From contig JBNKIW010000016.1 in the NCBI GenBank assembly GCA_050290865.1, forward strand, positions 1 through 64,000: 64,000 nt of DNA, written 5' to 3'. Of the stretch, positions 8,453 through 17,181 are shown in pieces (the stretch's first letter is position 1; each line of letters opens with the position of its first letter). Position numbers and translations under genes: made by a program. The DNA comes from JARRLC01 sp050290865 (GTDB lineage: Bacteria; Pseudomonadota; Alphaproteobacteria; Rhizobiales; Rhodomicrobiaceae). The notes beneath the pieces are model-generated. The model did no database searches and had not been told where the DNA came from. It saw nothing but the letters and a program-made list of their open reading frames with translations.

Positions 8453-8503
8453 TTCGTTGGCGCAACAGGGATCAGCACTTTGTGAACGCGAAGTGATCGT
8501 ATC

Positions 8504-11452
8504 ATGAGTAAACAAACCCCTAACGATCTTTTTGAACAGACCTCGTTCCTGCATGGCGTCAACGCGGCCTATATCGAAGATCTCTACTCCCGTTTTCAAG
8601 ACAATCCAGGCGCCGTGAGCGCCGACTGGCGGGCCTTTTTCGCCGGCCTCAAGGAGCGCAAGGAGACCGTCGTCGCCGACGCGGCGGGGCCATCCTGGAA
8701 GCGCACCGACTGGCCGGTCCCGGTAAACGGAGAACTGGTCGCGGCGCTGGCGGGCGACTGGGCCGAGGCCGCCGAGCGCGGCATCGAGCAGAAGATCGCC
8801 GCTCAGGCGCACACGGGCGGATTCGAACTGTCGCCCAGCGAGACGCTGACGGCGGTGCGCGACTCGATCCGGGCGCTGATGCTGATCCGCTCCTACCGCG
8901 TGCGCGGGCATCTCGCCGCCGACCTCGACCCGCTCGGCATCGCCAAGCGTCTGCCGCATTCCGAACTGCAGCCCGAAAGCTACGGTTTCGGCGAGAACGA
9001 CCTCGACCGGCTCATTTATCTCGACCATGTGCTGGGCCTGGAAATGGCGACCATGCGCCAGATCCTGGACATCGTCCGGCGCACCTACTGTTCCAAGATC
9101 GGCGTCGAGTTCATGCATATTTCGGTGCCGGAGCAGAAGGCGTGGATTCAGGAGCGCATCGAGGGCGCGGACAAGGAAATCAGCTTCACTGACATGGGCA
9201 AGAAGGCGATCCTCGCCAAGCTCATCGAAGCCGAGACTTTCGAGAAGTTCCTCGACAAGAAATACACCGGCACCAAGCGCTTCGGCATCGACGGCGGCGA
9301 GGCGATGGTCCCGGCGCTCGAACAGATCATCAAGCGCGGCGGCCAGCTCGGCGTGCGCGAGATCGTGCTCGGCATGGCCCATCGCGGCCGCCTGAACGCG
9401 CTGGCGACCGTCCTGTCCAAGCCCTATCGCGCCATTTTCCATGAATTCCGCGGCGGCTCCGTCAACCCGGACGACGTCGAAGGCTCGGGCGACGTGAAAT
9501 ACCATCTGGGCGCGTCCGCCGACCGCGAATTCGACGGCAACCGGGTGCATCTGTCGCTCACCGCCAATCCGTCGCATCTCGAAATCGTCGATCCGGTGGT
9601 GCTCGGCAAGGTCCGCGCTAAGCAGGACCAGCACCGCGATACGGAGCGCACGCGCATCATGCCGCTGCTCATCCATGGCGACGCAGCCTTTGCGGGCCAG
9701 GGCGTGGTGGCGGAATGCTTCGGCCTGTCCGGCCTCAAGGGCCATCGCACCGGCGGCTCGGTGCATTTCATCGTCAACAACCAGATCGGGTTCACGACGC
9801 TGCCGCATTTCAGCCGCTCCTCGCCCTACCCGTCGGACGTGGCGCGCATGATCGAGGCGCCCATCTTCCACGTGAATGGCGACGATCCGGAAGCCGTCGT
9901 CCATGTGGCGAAGGTGGCGACCGAATTCCGGCAGCAGTTCCACAAGCCGGTCGTCATCGACATGTTCTGCTACCGCCGCCACGGTCACAACGAGGGCGAC
10001 GAACCGGCGTTCACCCAGCCGAAGATGTACCGCCGCATCCGCGAGCACCCGGGCGTGATCGAAACCTACGGCCGCCGCCTCGTCGATGAAGGCCTGCTCG
10101 AAGACGGCGAAGTCGAACAGATGCGCCAGACGATGACCCAGCATCTCGAAGAAGAGTTCGAGCTTGGCAATCATTACCGCCCCAACAAGGCGGACTGGCT
10201 CGACGGCCGCTGGACCGGCCTTTCCATCGCCGAGGAAGGCCCGCGCAAGGGGCTCACGGGCGTCCCGCGCGAAACGCTGAAGAAAGTGGGCGAGAAGATC
10301 ACCCACATCCCGTCGCAGTTCAACGCGCACCGGACCATCGAACGCCTGTTCAGAGCGCGCCGCAAGATGATCGACGACGGCCGCGGTATCGACTGGGCCA
10401 TGGCCGAGTCGCTCGCTTTCGGCACGCTGGTGCACGAGGGTTTCCCGGTCCGCCTGTCCGGCCAGGACTGCGAGCGCGGGACGTTCTCGCAGCGCCACGC
10501 CGTGATCATCGACCAGGCGACGGAGCTGAAATACACCCCCGTCAACCACATCGCCCTGGGCCAGGCGCGGCTCGAAGTAATCAACTCGATGCTGTCCGAA
10601 GAGGCCGTGCTCGGTTTCGAATACGGCTACAGCCTCGCCGAGCCGTTGGCGCTGGTGCTCTGGGAGGCGCAATTCGGCGATTTCGCCAACGGCGCCCAGG
10701 TGATCGTCGATCAGTTCCTGTCCTCGGGCGAGCGCAAATGGCTGCGCATGTCGGGACTGGTCATGCTCCTGCCGCACGGCTATGAGGGGCAGGGGCCGGA
10801 GCATTCTTCCGCCCGCCTGGAGCGTTATCTCCAGCTTTGCGCCGAGGATAACTGGCAGGTGGCGAACTGCACCACGCCCGCCAACTATTTCCATATTCTG
10901 CGGCGGCAAATGCATCGCAAATTTAGGAAGCCGCTCATCCTGATGACGCCGAAATCGCTCCTGCGCCACAAGCGCGTGGTCTCGGAGATCGACGACTTCC
11001 TGCCGCCCAACACTTTCCACCGCGTTCTGTGGGACGGCGCCCAAATCGGCCACAGCCAGATGCAGCTGGCGCCGGATGACGAGATCAAGCGCGTGGTGCT
11101 GTGCTCGGGCAAGGTCTATTTCGATCTCTTCGAGGAACGCGAGAGCCGCAAGATCGACAACATCTATCTGCTGCGGATCGAGCAGCTCTATCCGTTCCCG
11201 GCGCGCGCCCTCATCCAGGAACTCTGCCGCTTTCCGAATGCCGAAATCATCTGGTGCCAGGAAGAGCCGAGGAACATGGGTGCGTGGAGCTTCATCGAAG
11301 CCAATATCGAATGGGTGCTCGACCACATCAATATCGGCCACCGCCGCCCGCGCTATGTCGGCCGCCCGGCCTCGGCAGCCACCGCAACCGGCTTGATGAG
11401 CAGGCACGTGACGCAGCTCCGGGCGTTCCTGGATCAGGCGCTGACGCTTTAG
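8504..11452 (+). CDS. sucA: 2-oxoglutarate dehydrogenase E1 component
   Basis: Thiamine-diphosphate-dependent E1 of the 2-oxoglutarate dehydrogenase complex, decarboxylating 2-oxoglutarate and passing the succinyl group to SucB. The 982-residue length is normal. The N-terminal E2-binding region (SFLHGVNAAYIEDLYSRF) is followed by GMAHRGRLN (about residue 290), the TPP/Mg motif HGDAAFAGQG...NNQ (about 390-425) and the transketolase-like C-terminal half (HGYEGQGPEHSSAR near 765). The ATG at 8504 gives the conserved start. A hairpin followed by five T lies just after its stop, before sucB. Confidence 0.98.
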   Translation: MSKQTPNDLFEQTSFLHGVNAAYIEDLYSRFQDNPGAVSADWRAFFAGLKERKETVVADAAGPSWKRTDWPVPVNGELVAALAGDWAEAAERGIEQKIAAQAHTGGFELSPSETLTAVRDSIRALMLIRSYRVRGHLAADLDPLGIAKRLPHSELQPESYGFGENDLDRLIYLDHVLGLEMATMRQILDIVRRTYCSKIGVEFMHISVPEQKAWIQERIEGADKEISFTDMGKKAILAKLIEAETFEKFLDKKYTGTKRFGIDGGEAMVPALEQIIKRGGQLGVREIVLGMAHRGRLNALATVLSKPYRAIFHEFRGGSVNPDDVEGSGDVKYHLGASADREFDGNRVHLSLTANPSHLEIVDPVVLGKVRAKQDQHRDTERTRIMPLLIHGDAAFAGQGVVAECFGLSGLKGHRTGGSVHFIVNNQIGFTTLPHFSRSSPYPSDVARMIEAPIFHVNGDDPEAVVHVAKVATEFRQQFHKPVVIDMFCYRRHGHNEGDEPAFTQPKMYRRIREHPGVIETYGRRLVDEGLLEDGEVEQMRQTMTQHLEEEFELGNHYRPNKADWLDGRWTGLSIAEEGPRKGLTGVPRETLKKVGEKITHIPSQFNAHRTIERLFRARRKMIDDGRGIDWAMAESLAFGTLVHEGFPVRLSGQDCERGTFSQRHAVIIDQATELKYTPVNHIALGQARLEVINSMLSEEAVLGFEYGYSLAEPLALVLWEAQFGDFANGAQVIVDQFLSSGERKWLRMSGLVMLLPHGYEGQGPEHSSARLERYLQLCAEDNWQVANCTTPANYFHILRRQMHRKFRKPLILMTPKSLLRHKRVVSEIDDFLPPNTFHRVLWDGAQIGHSQMQLAPDDEIKRVVLCSGKVYFDLFEERESRKIDNIYLLRIEQLYPFPARALIQELCRFPNAEIIWCQEEPRNMGAWSFIEANIEWVLDHINIGHRRPRYVGRPASAATATGLMSRHVTQLRAFLDQALTL

Positions 11453-11459
11453 GACAACA

Positions 11460-11496
11460 AAGGCCGCCGGGGTGCCCCTGCGGCCTTCCTGTTTTT
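11460..11496 (+). terminator. intrinsic terminator/attenuator between sucA and sucB
   Basis: AAGGCCGC (11460-11467) pairs with GCGGCCTT (11480-11487), with GGGG/CCCC nested inside, followed by CCTG and TTTTT (11492-11496). The hairpin ends only 16 bases before the sucB ATG, so it could act as a partial terminator tuning the E1:E2 ratio. Confidence 0.65.
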
Positions 11497-11511
11497 GAGG
11501 GGTTCAACTGG

Positions 11512-12750
11512 ATGGCTACAGAAATACGCGTGCCGGTCCTGGGCGAGTCGGTCACCGAAGCAATCGTCGGCAAGTGGTACAAGAAGCCGGGCGACGCCGT
11601 GAACGCCGATGAGCCGCTTGTCGAACTGGAAACCGACAAGGTTACGCTGGAAGTGAATGCGCCCTCCGCTGGCGTGATCTCGGAGATCCTCGTCAATGAG
11701 GGAGAGACGGTCGGCGTCGGCGCCCTGCTCGGCTCGATCGGCGAGGGAGAGGGCGTAGCGGCACCTTCCAACGGCGGCGGGAAGAAGGCTGAAGCGCCGA
11801 AGACGAAAGAGCCTGTGAAAGAAGCGGCCGAGGCCCCGGCGGCGAAATCCGCTGCCGCTGAAACGCTATCGCCCGCCGTACGCAAAGCCGTCACCGAAAA
11901 CAAGCTCGACGCGGCGTCCATCCCCGGCACCGGCAAGGACGGCCGCATCCTGAAAGGCGATGTGCTGGCGGCAATGGAGGCGGGTGCGCAGAAGCCTTCG
12001 CCCGTTCCTACAGCCGTCGTCGCCCGCCCGCCGGTTGCGTCCGCCGACGCCGCGCGCGAGGAACGCGTGCGCATGACCAAGCTGCGCCAGACCATCGCGC
12101 GCCGCCTGAAGGAATCGCAGAACGCCGCCGCCATGCTCACCACGTTCAACGAAGTGGACATGAGCGGCATCATGGCCGCGCGCGCGCAATACAAAGACCT
12201 GTTCGAGAAGAAACATAACGTCAAACTCGGCTTCATGGGGTTCTTCGTGAAGGCCTGCATTCATGCGCTGCGAGAATTGCCGGCCGTAAATGCCGAGATC
12301 GACGGAGAAGACATCGTCTATAAGAATTACTACAATATCGGCATCGCGGTGGGCACCGAGCGCGGCCTCGTCGTGCCGGTGCTGCGTGACGCGGACAAGC
12401 GCTCCATCGCCGATATCGAACGCGCCGTGGTAGAGTTCGGCCGCCGCGCGCGCGATGGCAAGCTGGCCATCGAGGACATGCAGGGCGGCACCTTCACCAT
12501 ATCGAATGGCGGTGTTTACGGCTCGCTGATGTCCACGCCGATCCTGAACGCGCCGCAATCCGGCATCCTCGGCATGCACAAGATCCAGGACCGCCCGATG
12601 GCCGTGAACGGCAAGGTCGAAATCTGCCCGATGATGTATCTGGCGCTGACCTACGATCATCGCATCGTGGACGGGCGCGAGGCGGTGACATTCCTGGTCC
12701 GCGTGAAGGAGAGCCTGGAAGACCCGCAGCGGCTGGTGCTGGACTTATAG
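11512..12750 (+). CDS. sucB: 2-oxoglutarate dehydrogenase E2, dihydrolipoyl succinyltransferase
   Basis: E2 core of the 2-oxoglutarate dehydrogenase complex. The 412-residue protein has one lipoyl domain (residues 2-77, with the lipoylated lysine in ETDKVTLEV), an Ala/Pro/Lys-rich linker, the peripheral subunit-binding domain (about 118-155, LSPAVRKAVTENKLDAASI) and the catalytic acyltransferase domain with TYDHRIVDGREAV, catalytic His near 383. The ATG at 11512 begins MATEIRVPVLGESV, the standard N-terminus; a longer open frame reaching back into sucA is not real. GAGGGG precedes the start. Confidence 0.98.
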   Translation: MATEIRVPVLGESVTEAIVGKWYKKPGDAVNADEPLVELETDKVTLEVNAPSAGVISEILVNEGETVGVGALLGSIGEGEGVAAPSNGGGKKAEAPKTKEPVKEAAEAPAAKSAAAETLSPAVRKAVTENKLDAASIPGTGKDGRILKGDVLAAMEAGAQKPSPVPTAVVARPPVASADAAREERVRMTKLRQTIARRLKESQNAAAMLTTFNEVDMSGIMAARAQYKDLFEKKHNVKLGFMGFFVKACIHALRELPAVNAEIDGEDIVYKNYYNIGIAVGTERGLVVPVLRDADKRSIADIERAVVEFGRRARDGKLAIEDMQGGTFTISNGGVYGSLMSTPILNAPQSGILGMHKIQDRPMAVNGKVEICPMMYLALTYDHRIVDGREAVTFLVRVKESLEDPQRLVLDL

Positions 12751-12791
12751 AACCTGGTCCCACCGCGTACCAATCTTGCCGCCGTGCTCAT

Positions 12792-12843
12792 GAGCGTCAA
12801 GACCGAGCCGCTACGCGGGGGCCTTCGGCCCGTCTTGACTCTC
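12792..12843 (+). other. nested hairpin between sucB and lpdA
   Basis: GTCAAGAC (12796-12803) pairs with GTCTTGAC (12832-12839), extended by GAG/CTC after one mismatch, and encloses a second hairpin GGGCC-TTC-GGCCC. There is no T run. It may be a processing site or mRNA stabiliser within the operon; function is inferred only from structure and position. Confidence 0.45.
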
Positions 12844-12939
12844 ACTGCGCGCGGATGGCCTGCGCGGATCGCGTGGCCGGGACGAAGGAATGGCACCATG
12901 GCCGAACAAAGGAATATCGATTCAAGAGGATAAGGGTTC

Positions 12940-14346
12940 ATGGCTGATACCTACGATCTCATCATCATCGGGACCGGCCCCGGCGGCTATGTCTGCGCCA
13001 TCCGCGCCGCGCAGCTCGGTATGAAAGTGGCCGTGGTCGAAAAGCGCACCACGCATGGCGGCACCTGCCTCAATGTCGGCTGTATCCCGTCGAAAGCGCT
13101 GCTGCACGCCTCGGAGCTGTATGAAGAGGCCGCCAGCGGCATGGGCCACATGGGCATCAAGGTGAAGCCCCAGCTCGATCTGAAAGCGATGATGGCCTAC
13201 AAGGCCGAGGGCGTGGAAGGCAACACCAAGGGCATCGAGTTCCTGTTCAAAAAGAACAAGATCACCGCTTTCCGCGGCACTGGCCGCATCGCCGCGCCCG
13301 GCCAGGTGGAGGTCACGGCATCAGACGGCGGCGAGAAGACCGCGCTCGCGGCCAAGGCCATCGTCATCGCCACAGGATCGGAACCCGCACGCCTGCCAGG
13401 CATAGAGATCGACGAAGAGCGGGTGATCACCTCCACCGGAGCGCTGTCGCTGAAGGCGGTGCCGAAGAAGCTTCTGGTAATCGGCGCAGGCGTCATCGGG
13501 CTGGAGCTGGGCTCGGTATGGCGGCGACTTGGCGCGGAGGTCACGGTCGTCGAATTCCTCGACCGCATCATCCCCGGCATGGACCTTGAGGTCGCCAAGC
13601 AGTTCCAGCGCATCCTCACCCGCCAGGGCTTCGCCTTCAAGCTTGGCCATAAGCTGACGGCCGTGGAGACGGATGGCGCGGGGCTGAAGGCGACGGTCGA
13701 GTCCGTAAACGGTGGCGCAAAGGAGATCTTGGCCGCGGACACGGTTCTGGTGGCGACGGGCCGCGTGCCTTACACGGACGGCCTCGGTCTGGAAGAGGCG
13801 GGCGTCACGCTCGACAATCGCCGCCGCGTGGTGGTGGACGAGCATTATCAGACCAACGTGCCGGGGATTTACGCCCTCGGCGACGTGATCGCCGGGCCGA
13901 TGCTGGCACACAAAGCCGAGGACGAGGGCGTGGCCGTCGCCGAGATCCTGGCTGGTCAGGCCGGGCATGTGAATTACGGCGTCATTCCGGGTGTGATCTA
14001 CACCACGCCGGAGGTGGCATCGGTGGGCCGGACCGAGGAGGAGCTGAAGGAAGCGGGCACCGCCTACACGGTCGGCAAGTTTCCCTTCGCCGCCAACGGC
14101 CGTGCCAAGGTGAACCGTCGGACGGACGGGTTCGTGAAGGTGCTGGCGGACGCGGCGACCGATCGCGTTCTCGGCGTGCACATCATCGGGCCCGACGCCG
14201 GGAACATGATCCACGAAGCTTGCGTGCTGATGGAATTCGGCGGCTCGGCGGAGGATCTCGCCCGCACCTGCCACGCGCATCCGACCGAAAGCGAGGCGGT
14301 GAAGGAGGCGGCGCTGGCGACCGCCAAGCGCGCGATCCACATGTGA
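12940..14346 (+). CDS. lpdA: dihydrolipoyl dehydrogenase (E3)
   Basis: FAD-dependent E3 that reoxidises the lipoyl groups of SucB with NAD. The 468-residue protein shows the FAD-binding GTGPGGYVCA near residue 11, the redox disulfide in GGTCLNVGCIPSK (Cys43/Cys48), the NAD-binding motif VIGAGVIGLELG near 183, and the C-terminal catalytic HAHPTESEA. The ATG at 12940 follows AAGAGGATAAGG. The position after sucAB argues for assignment to the 2-oxoglutarate complex, though E3 can serve several complexes. Confidence 0.97.
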   Translation: MADTYDLIIIGTGPGGYVCAIRAAQLGMKVAVVEKRTTHGGTCLNVGCIPSKALLHASELYEEAASGMGHMGIKVKPQLDLKAMMAYKAEGVEGNTKGIEFLFKKNKITAFRGTGRIAAPGQVEVTASDGGEKTALAAKAIVIATGSEPARLPGIEIDEERVITSTGALSLKAVPKKLLVIGAGVIGLELGSVWRRLGAEVTVVEFLDRIIPGMDLEVAKQFQRILTRQGFAFKLGHKLTAVETDGAGLKATVESVNGGAKEILAADTVLVATGRVPYTDGLGLEEAGVTLDNRRRVVVDEHYQTNVPGIYALGDVIAGPMLAHKAEDEGVAVAEILAGQAGHVNYGVIPGVIYTTPEVASVGRTEEELKEAGTAYTVGKFPFAANGRAKVNRRTDGFVKVLADAATDRVLGVHIIGPDAGNMIHEACVLMEFGGSAEDLARTCHAHPTESEAVKEAALATAKRAIHM

Positions 14347-14437
14347 CACAGCCCTCACGCAGGCCGCCCCGTCCTTGAGCCGGTGCGGAAATCGTTACCG
14401 GCATCCAGATCATACGTAACAAAATCAATGCCTTACG

Positions 14438-14477
14438 GTGTCACAAAGGCTTCATCCGACTGTCATAAAACAGTGGC
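14438..14477 (+). promoter_or_regulatory. Pho box upstream of pstS
   Basis: Three 7-base PhoB half-sites recur at exact 11-base spacing: GTGTCAC (14438-14444), GCTTCAT (14449-14455), CTGTCAT (14460-14466), with a weak fourth at 14471. The best pair ends CTGTCATAAAA, close to the Pho-box consensus. It lies about 80 bases upstream of pstS, consistent with PhoB activation under phosphate limitation. Confidence 0.75.
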
Positions 14478-14554
14478 GGAGGGATGATTAATTTGCCGCC
14501 GGAGGGGCAGGCACGCTTGCCCGGCCTCCACCTCGAAAAGTCAAGGAGAGCATC

Positions 14555-15631
14555 GTGAAAGCCAGATTTATTGCTCTTGCAGCGGCTACCGCCCTCGTCG
14601 GCTCGCTCGCCGCTCAAGGCTCCGCGTTCGCGCGCGACGAAGTCAAGATCGCCGGTTCCTCGACGGTTCTGCCCTACGCGAAGATCGTCGCGGAGGCGTT
14701 CCAGAAGGCCAATCCGAAGTTCAAGGTCATCGTCGAGTCCGGCGGCTCGGGCGCTGGCATCAACCAGTTCTGCAAAGGCGTCGGCCCTGAGTTCATCGAC
14801 GTCGCCGACGCATCCCGCGCCATGAAAAAGGCTGAGGTCGAAGCCTGCAAGAAGGCCGGTGTCAAGGAGATCGTCGAAGTCCGTTTCGGCTATGACGGCA
14901 TCGTGTTCGCCTCCGACGTGAAAGGCCCCGAATTCAAGCTGGAGCCGAAAGACGTCTTCCTGGCGCTCGCTCCGCAGATCGTGGTCGATGGCAAGCTCTC
15001 CGCCAACCCGAACAAGACCTGGAAGCAGGTGAATGCTGCGTTCCCGGAGTTGGATATCGTTGCTTTCATCCCCGGCGAGAAGCACGGTACGCGCGAAGTC
15101 TTCGAAAAGAAGGTTCTGGGAGCCGGCTGTAAAGCAACCGGTGCCCTGAAGCTCTATCAGGAAAAGGCGAAGGCCGAGGGCAAGGACGAGAAGGCAGCCA
15201 GGAAGGCGGCCAAGAAGGCTTGCATGAAGGTCCGCAAGGACGATGGCGGCAAGCACGCCGTGGACATCGACGGCGATTACACCGAGACACTCGCCCGCCT
15301 GCAGAGCAACAAGAAGAGCATCGGTGTGTTCGGCCTGTCGTTCTATGAGAACAACACCGACAAGCTCCGCGTCGCCACCGTCAGTGGCGTCAAGCCGTCG
15401 GTCGACACCGTCGCCACGGGCGAATACCCCGTGTCGCGCCCGCTGTTCTTCTATGTGAAGAAGGCGCATGTCGGCGCGATCCCCGGCCTGAAGGAGTACA
15501 CGGAGTTCTTCGTCACCGACAAGATGATCGGCGAAGACGGTCCGCTCGCCGCTTACGGTCTCGTCCCGCTGCCGGAGAACGAGGCGAAGGAGTTGCGCGA
15601 AACCGTCAAAGACCTGAAGCCGATGTCGTAA
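14555..15631 (+). CDS. pstS: phosphate ABC transporter substrate-binding protein
   Basis: Periplasmic phosphate-binding component of the Pst uptake system. A GTG start at 14555, 6 bases after AAGGAG, gives a Sec signal peptide (MKARFIALAAATALVGSLAA...SAFA) cleaved around residue 27. The mature protein begins with KIAGSSTVLPYA and contains ESGGSGAGINQFC, the phosphate-binding loop of the PstS-like family. The 358-residue length and a lysine-rich insert around residues 190-230 fit the alphaproteobacterial PstS variety rather than the E. coli one. It is the first gene after the Pho box. Confidence 0.93.
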   Translation: MKARFIALAAATALVGSLAAQGSAFARDEVKIAGSSTVLPYAKIVAEAFQKANPKFKVIVESGGSGAGINQFCKGVGPEFIDVADASRAMKKAEVEACKKAGVKEIVEVRFGYDGIVFASDVKGPEFKLEPKDVFLALAPQIVVDGKLSANPNKTWKQVNAAFPELDIVAFIPGEKHGTREVFEKKVLGAGCKATGALKLYQEKAKAEGKDEKAARKAAKKACMKVRKDDGGKHAVDIDGDYTETLARLQSNKKSIGVFGLSFYENNTDKLRVATVSGVKPSVDTVATGEYPVSRPLFFYVKKAHVGAIPGLKEYTEFFVTDKMIGEDGPLAAYGLVPLPENEAKELRETVKDLKPMS

Positions 15632-15639
15632 GGTATCGG

Positions 15640-17181
15640 ATGCAGGCGGGGCGGCGAGCACCGTCCCGTCTGCCCCCGGATTTGGAGCCGGACGCAACCC
15701 GAGAACGGAACGCCCCAGTGACGTCGAGTATCCTTCTGGTTATCCTGTTTGCCGCTGCAGTTCCTGCGTTCATTATCGGTATTGCGAAAGCGTCTCGTCT
15801 CGCCCACGCCAATCCACGCTGCCTTCATTCCAGTCCGGGCTATTATGGCGGCTGGCTCGCCGTCTGGACCGTGCTGCCCGCGCTTGCGATGCTCGTACTC
15901 TGGTCCCTCGCCGCGCCCGCGGTCATCAACCGAATGGCCATGCGCGGCCTTCCGGACACCATCCGTGCCATGCCCGCGGGCGAGCTCAACCTGATCGCCG
16001 GAACCGTCCGGTCCGTGGCCCATGGGCTGCCGCAGGTGAGCGATGCCGACCTGGCCGGACTACGTACGAGCGCGCAAACCGCGAGGTCCATTCTCGCCAA
16101 GGCGGGCATCATCCTCGCCGCGGACCCACAACCTTACATCATTGATGCCGCCCAACATCTGGCCGAGTTGCATGCAACCAGCCGCTGGATCGCGACCGGC
16201 CTCACGGCGCTGCTGATCCTTGCGGGCTTCGTTTACGGATTCAGCCGTATCCGCCTCGAATTCCGGGCTCGCAACGCGGTCGAGCGCGTGGTCATGGTCG
16301 GCCTCATTGCCGCCTCCACGGTCGCCATTCTGACTACGGCCGGTATCGTGCTTTCGGTGCTGTTCGAAACCATTCAGTTCTTCCAGAGCGTCAGCCCGTT
16401 CGACTTCCTGTTCGGTACGGTGTGGGATCCGCGCTTCTCGGCGCCGGGGCGCGCAGGTGGCGCCGAAGGCCAGTTCGGCCTCCTGCCGCTGCTTTGGGGC
16501 ACGGTCTTCATCTCCGCTATCGCGCTTCTGGTGGCCGTGCCGCTGGGGCTGTTCTCCGCGATCTACATGTCGGAATATGCCCACCCGAAATTGCGCGCGG
16601 TGTTCAAGCCGATGCTGGAAGTGCTCGCGGGCATCCCGACGATCGTTTACGGCTTTTTCGCGCTGATCACGGTCGGCCCTTTCCTGCGCGACCTGGGCGC
16701 CAGTTTCGGTCTTTCCATCTCGGCAACGAGCGCGCTGGGCGCGGGGCTGGTGATGGGCATCATGATCATCCCCTTCGTATCCTCTCTGTCGGACGACATC
16801 ATCAGCGCGGTGCCGCAATCGCTGCGCGAAGGCTCCTATGGCCTCGGCGCGACGCAGGCCGAGACCATCCGGCAGGTGGTTCTCCCCGCCGCGCTCCCCG
16901 GTATCGTTGGCGCGGTGCTGCTCGCCGGATCGCGTGCCGTGGGCGAAACCATGATCGTCGTCCTGGCAGCGGGCATCGCCGCGAACCTGACCATCAATCC
17001 CTTCGAATCGGTGACGACCATCACGGTCAAAATCGTGAGCCAGCTTACCGGCGACCTGCAGTTCAATACCCCGCAAACGCTCGTGGCTTTCGCACTCGGC
17101 CTGACGCTGTTCATCATCACCCTCGGCCTCAACGTTTACGCGCTGCACATCGTGCGCAAATACCGGGAGCAATATGAATGA
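15640..17181 (+). CDS. pstC: phosphate ABC transporter permease PstC
   Basis: Inner-membrane permease of the Pst system. At 513 residues it is of the long alphaproteobacterial kind: an N-terminal membrane segment, a large extra-cytoplasmic loop (about residues 100-180) and a C-terminal permease domain with the ABC-interaction loop YGLGATQAETIRQVVLPAALPGI (only its EAA-like core is quoted for orientation). Start choice is uncertain: ATG 15640 has AAGG nearby, but an in-frame GTG at 15718 removes 26 charged residues and begins directly at the first hydrophobic segment. The stop overlaps the pstA start by ATGA. Confidence 0.93.
   Translation: MQAGRRAPSRLPPDLEPDATRERNAPVTSSILLVILFAAAVPAFIIGIAKASRLAHANPRCLHSSPGYYGGWLAVWTVLPALAMLVLWSLAAPAVINRMAMRGLPDTIRAMPAGELNLIAGTVRSVAHGLPQVSDADLAGLRTSAQTARSILAKAGIILAADPQPYIIDAAQHLAELHATSRWIATGLTALLILAGFVYGFSRIRLEFRARNAVERVVMVGLIAASTVAILTTAGIVLSVLFETIQFFQSVSPFDFLFGTVWDPRFSAPGRAGGAEGQFGLLPLLWGTVFISAIALLVAVPLGLFSAIYMSEYAHPKLRAVFKPMLEVLAGIPTIVYGFFALITVGPFLRDLGASFGLSISATSALGAGLVMGIMIIPFVSSLSDDIISAVPQSLREGSYGLGATQAETIRQVVLPAALPGIVGAVLLAGSRAVGETMIVVLAAGIAANLTINPFESVTTITVKIVSQLTGDLQFNTPQTLVAFALGLTLFIITLGLNVYALHIVRKYREQYE

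Noticed and set aside
8393..11407. A 1004-codon open frame antisense to sucA
   Set aside because: It lies wholly opposite a certain gene, is His/Arg/Asp-rich with no domain, and reflects codon bias in high-GC DNA.
15066..15240. Lysine-rich insert in PstS considered as a frameshift or foreign insert
   Set aside because: The reading frame is continuous and similar lysine-rich inserts occur in alphaproteobacterial PstS-like proteins.
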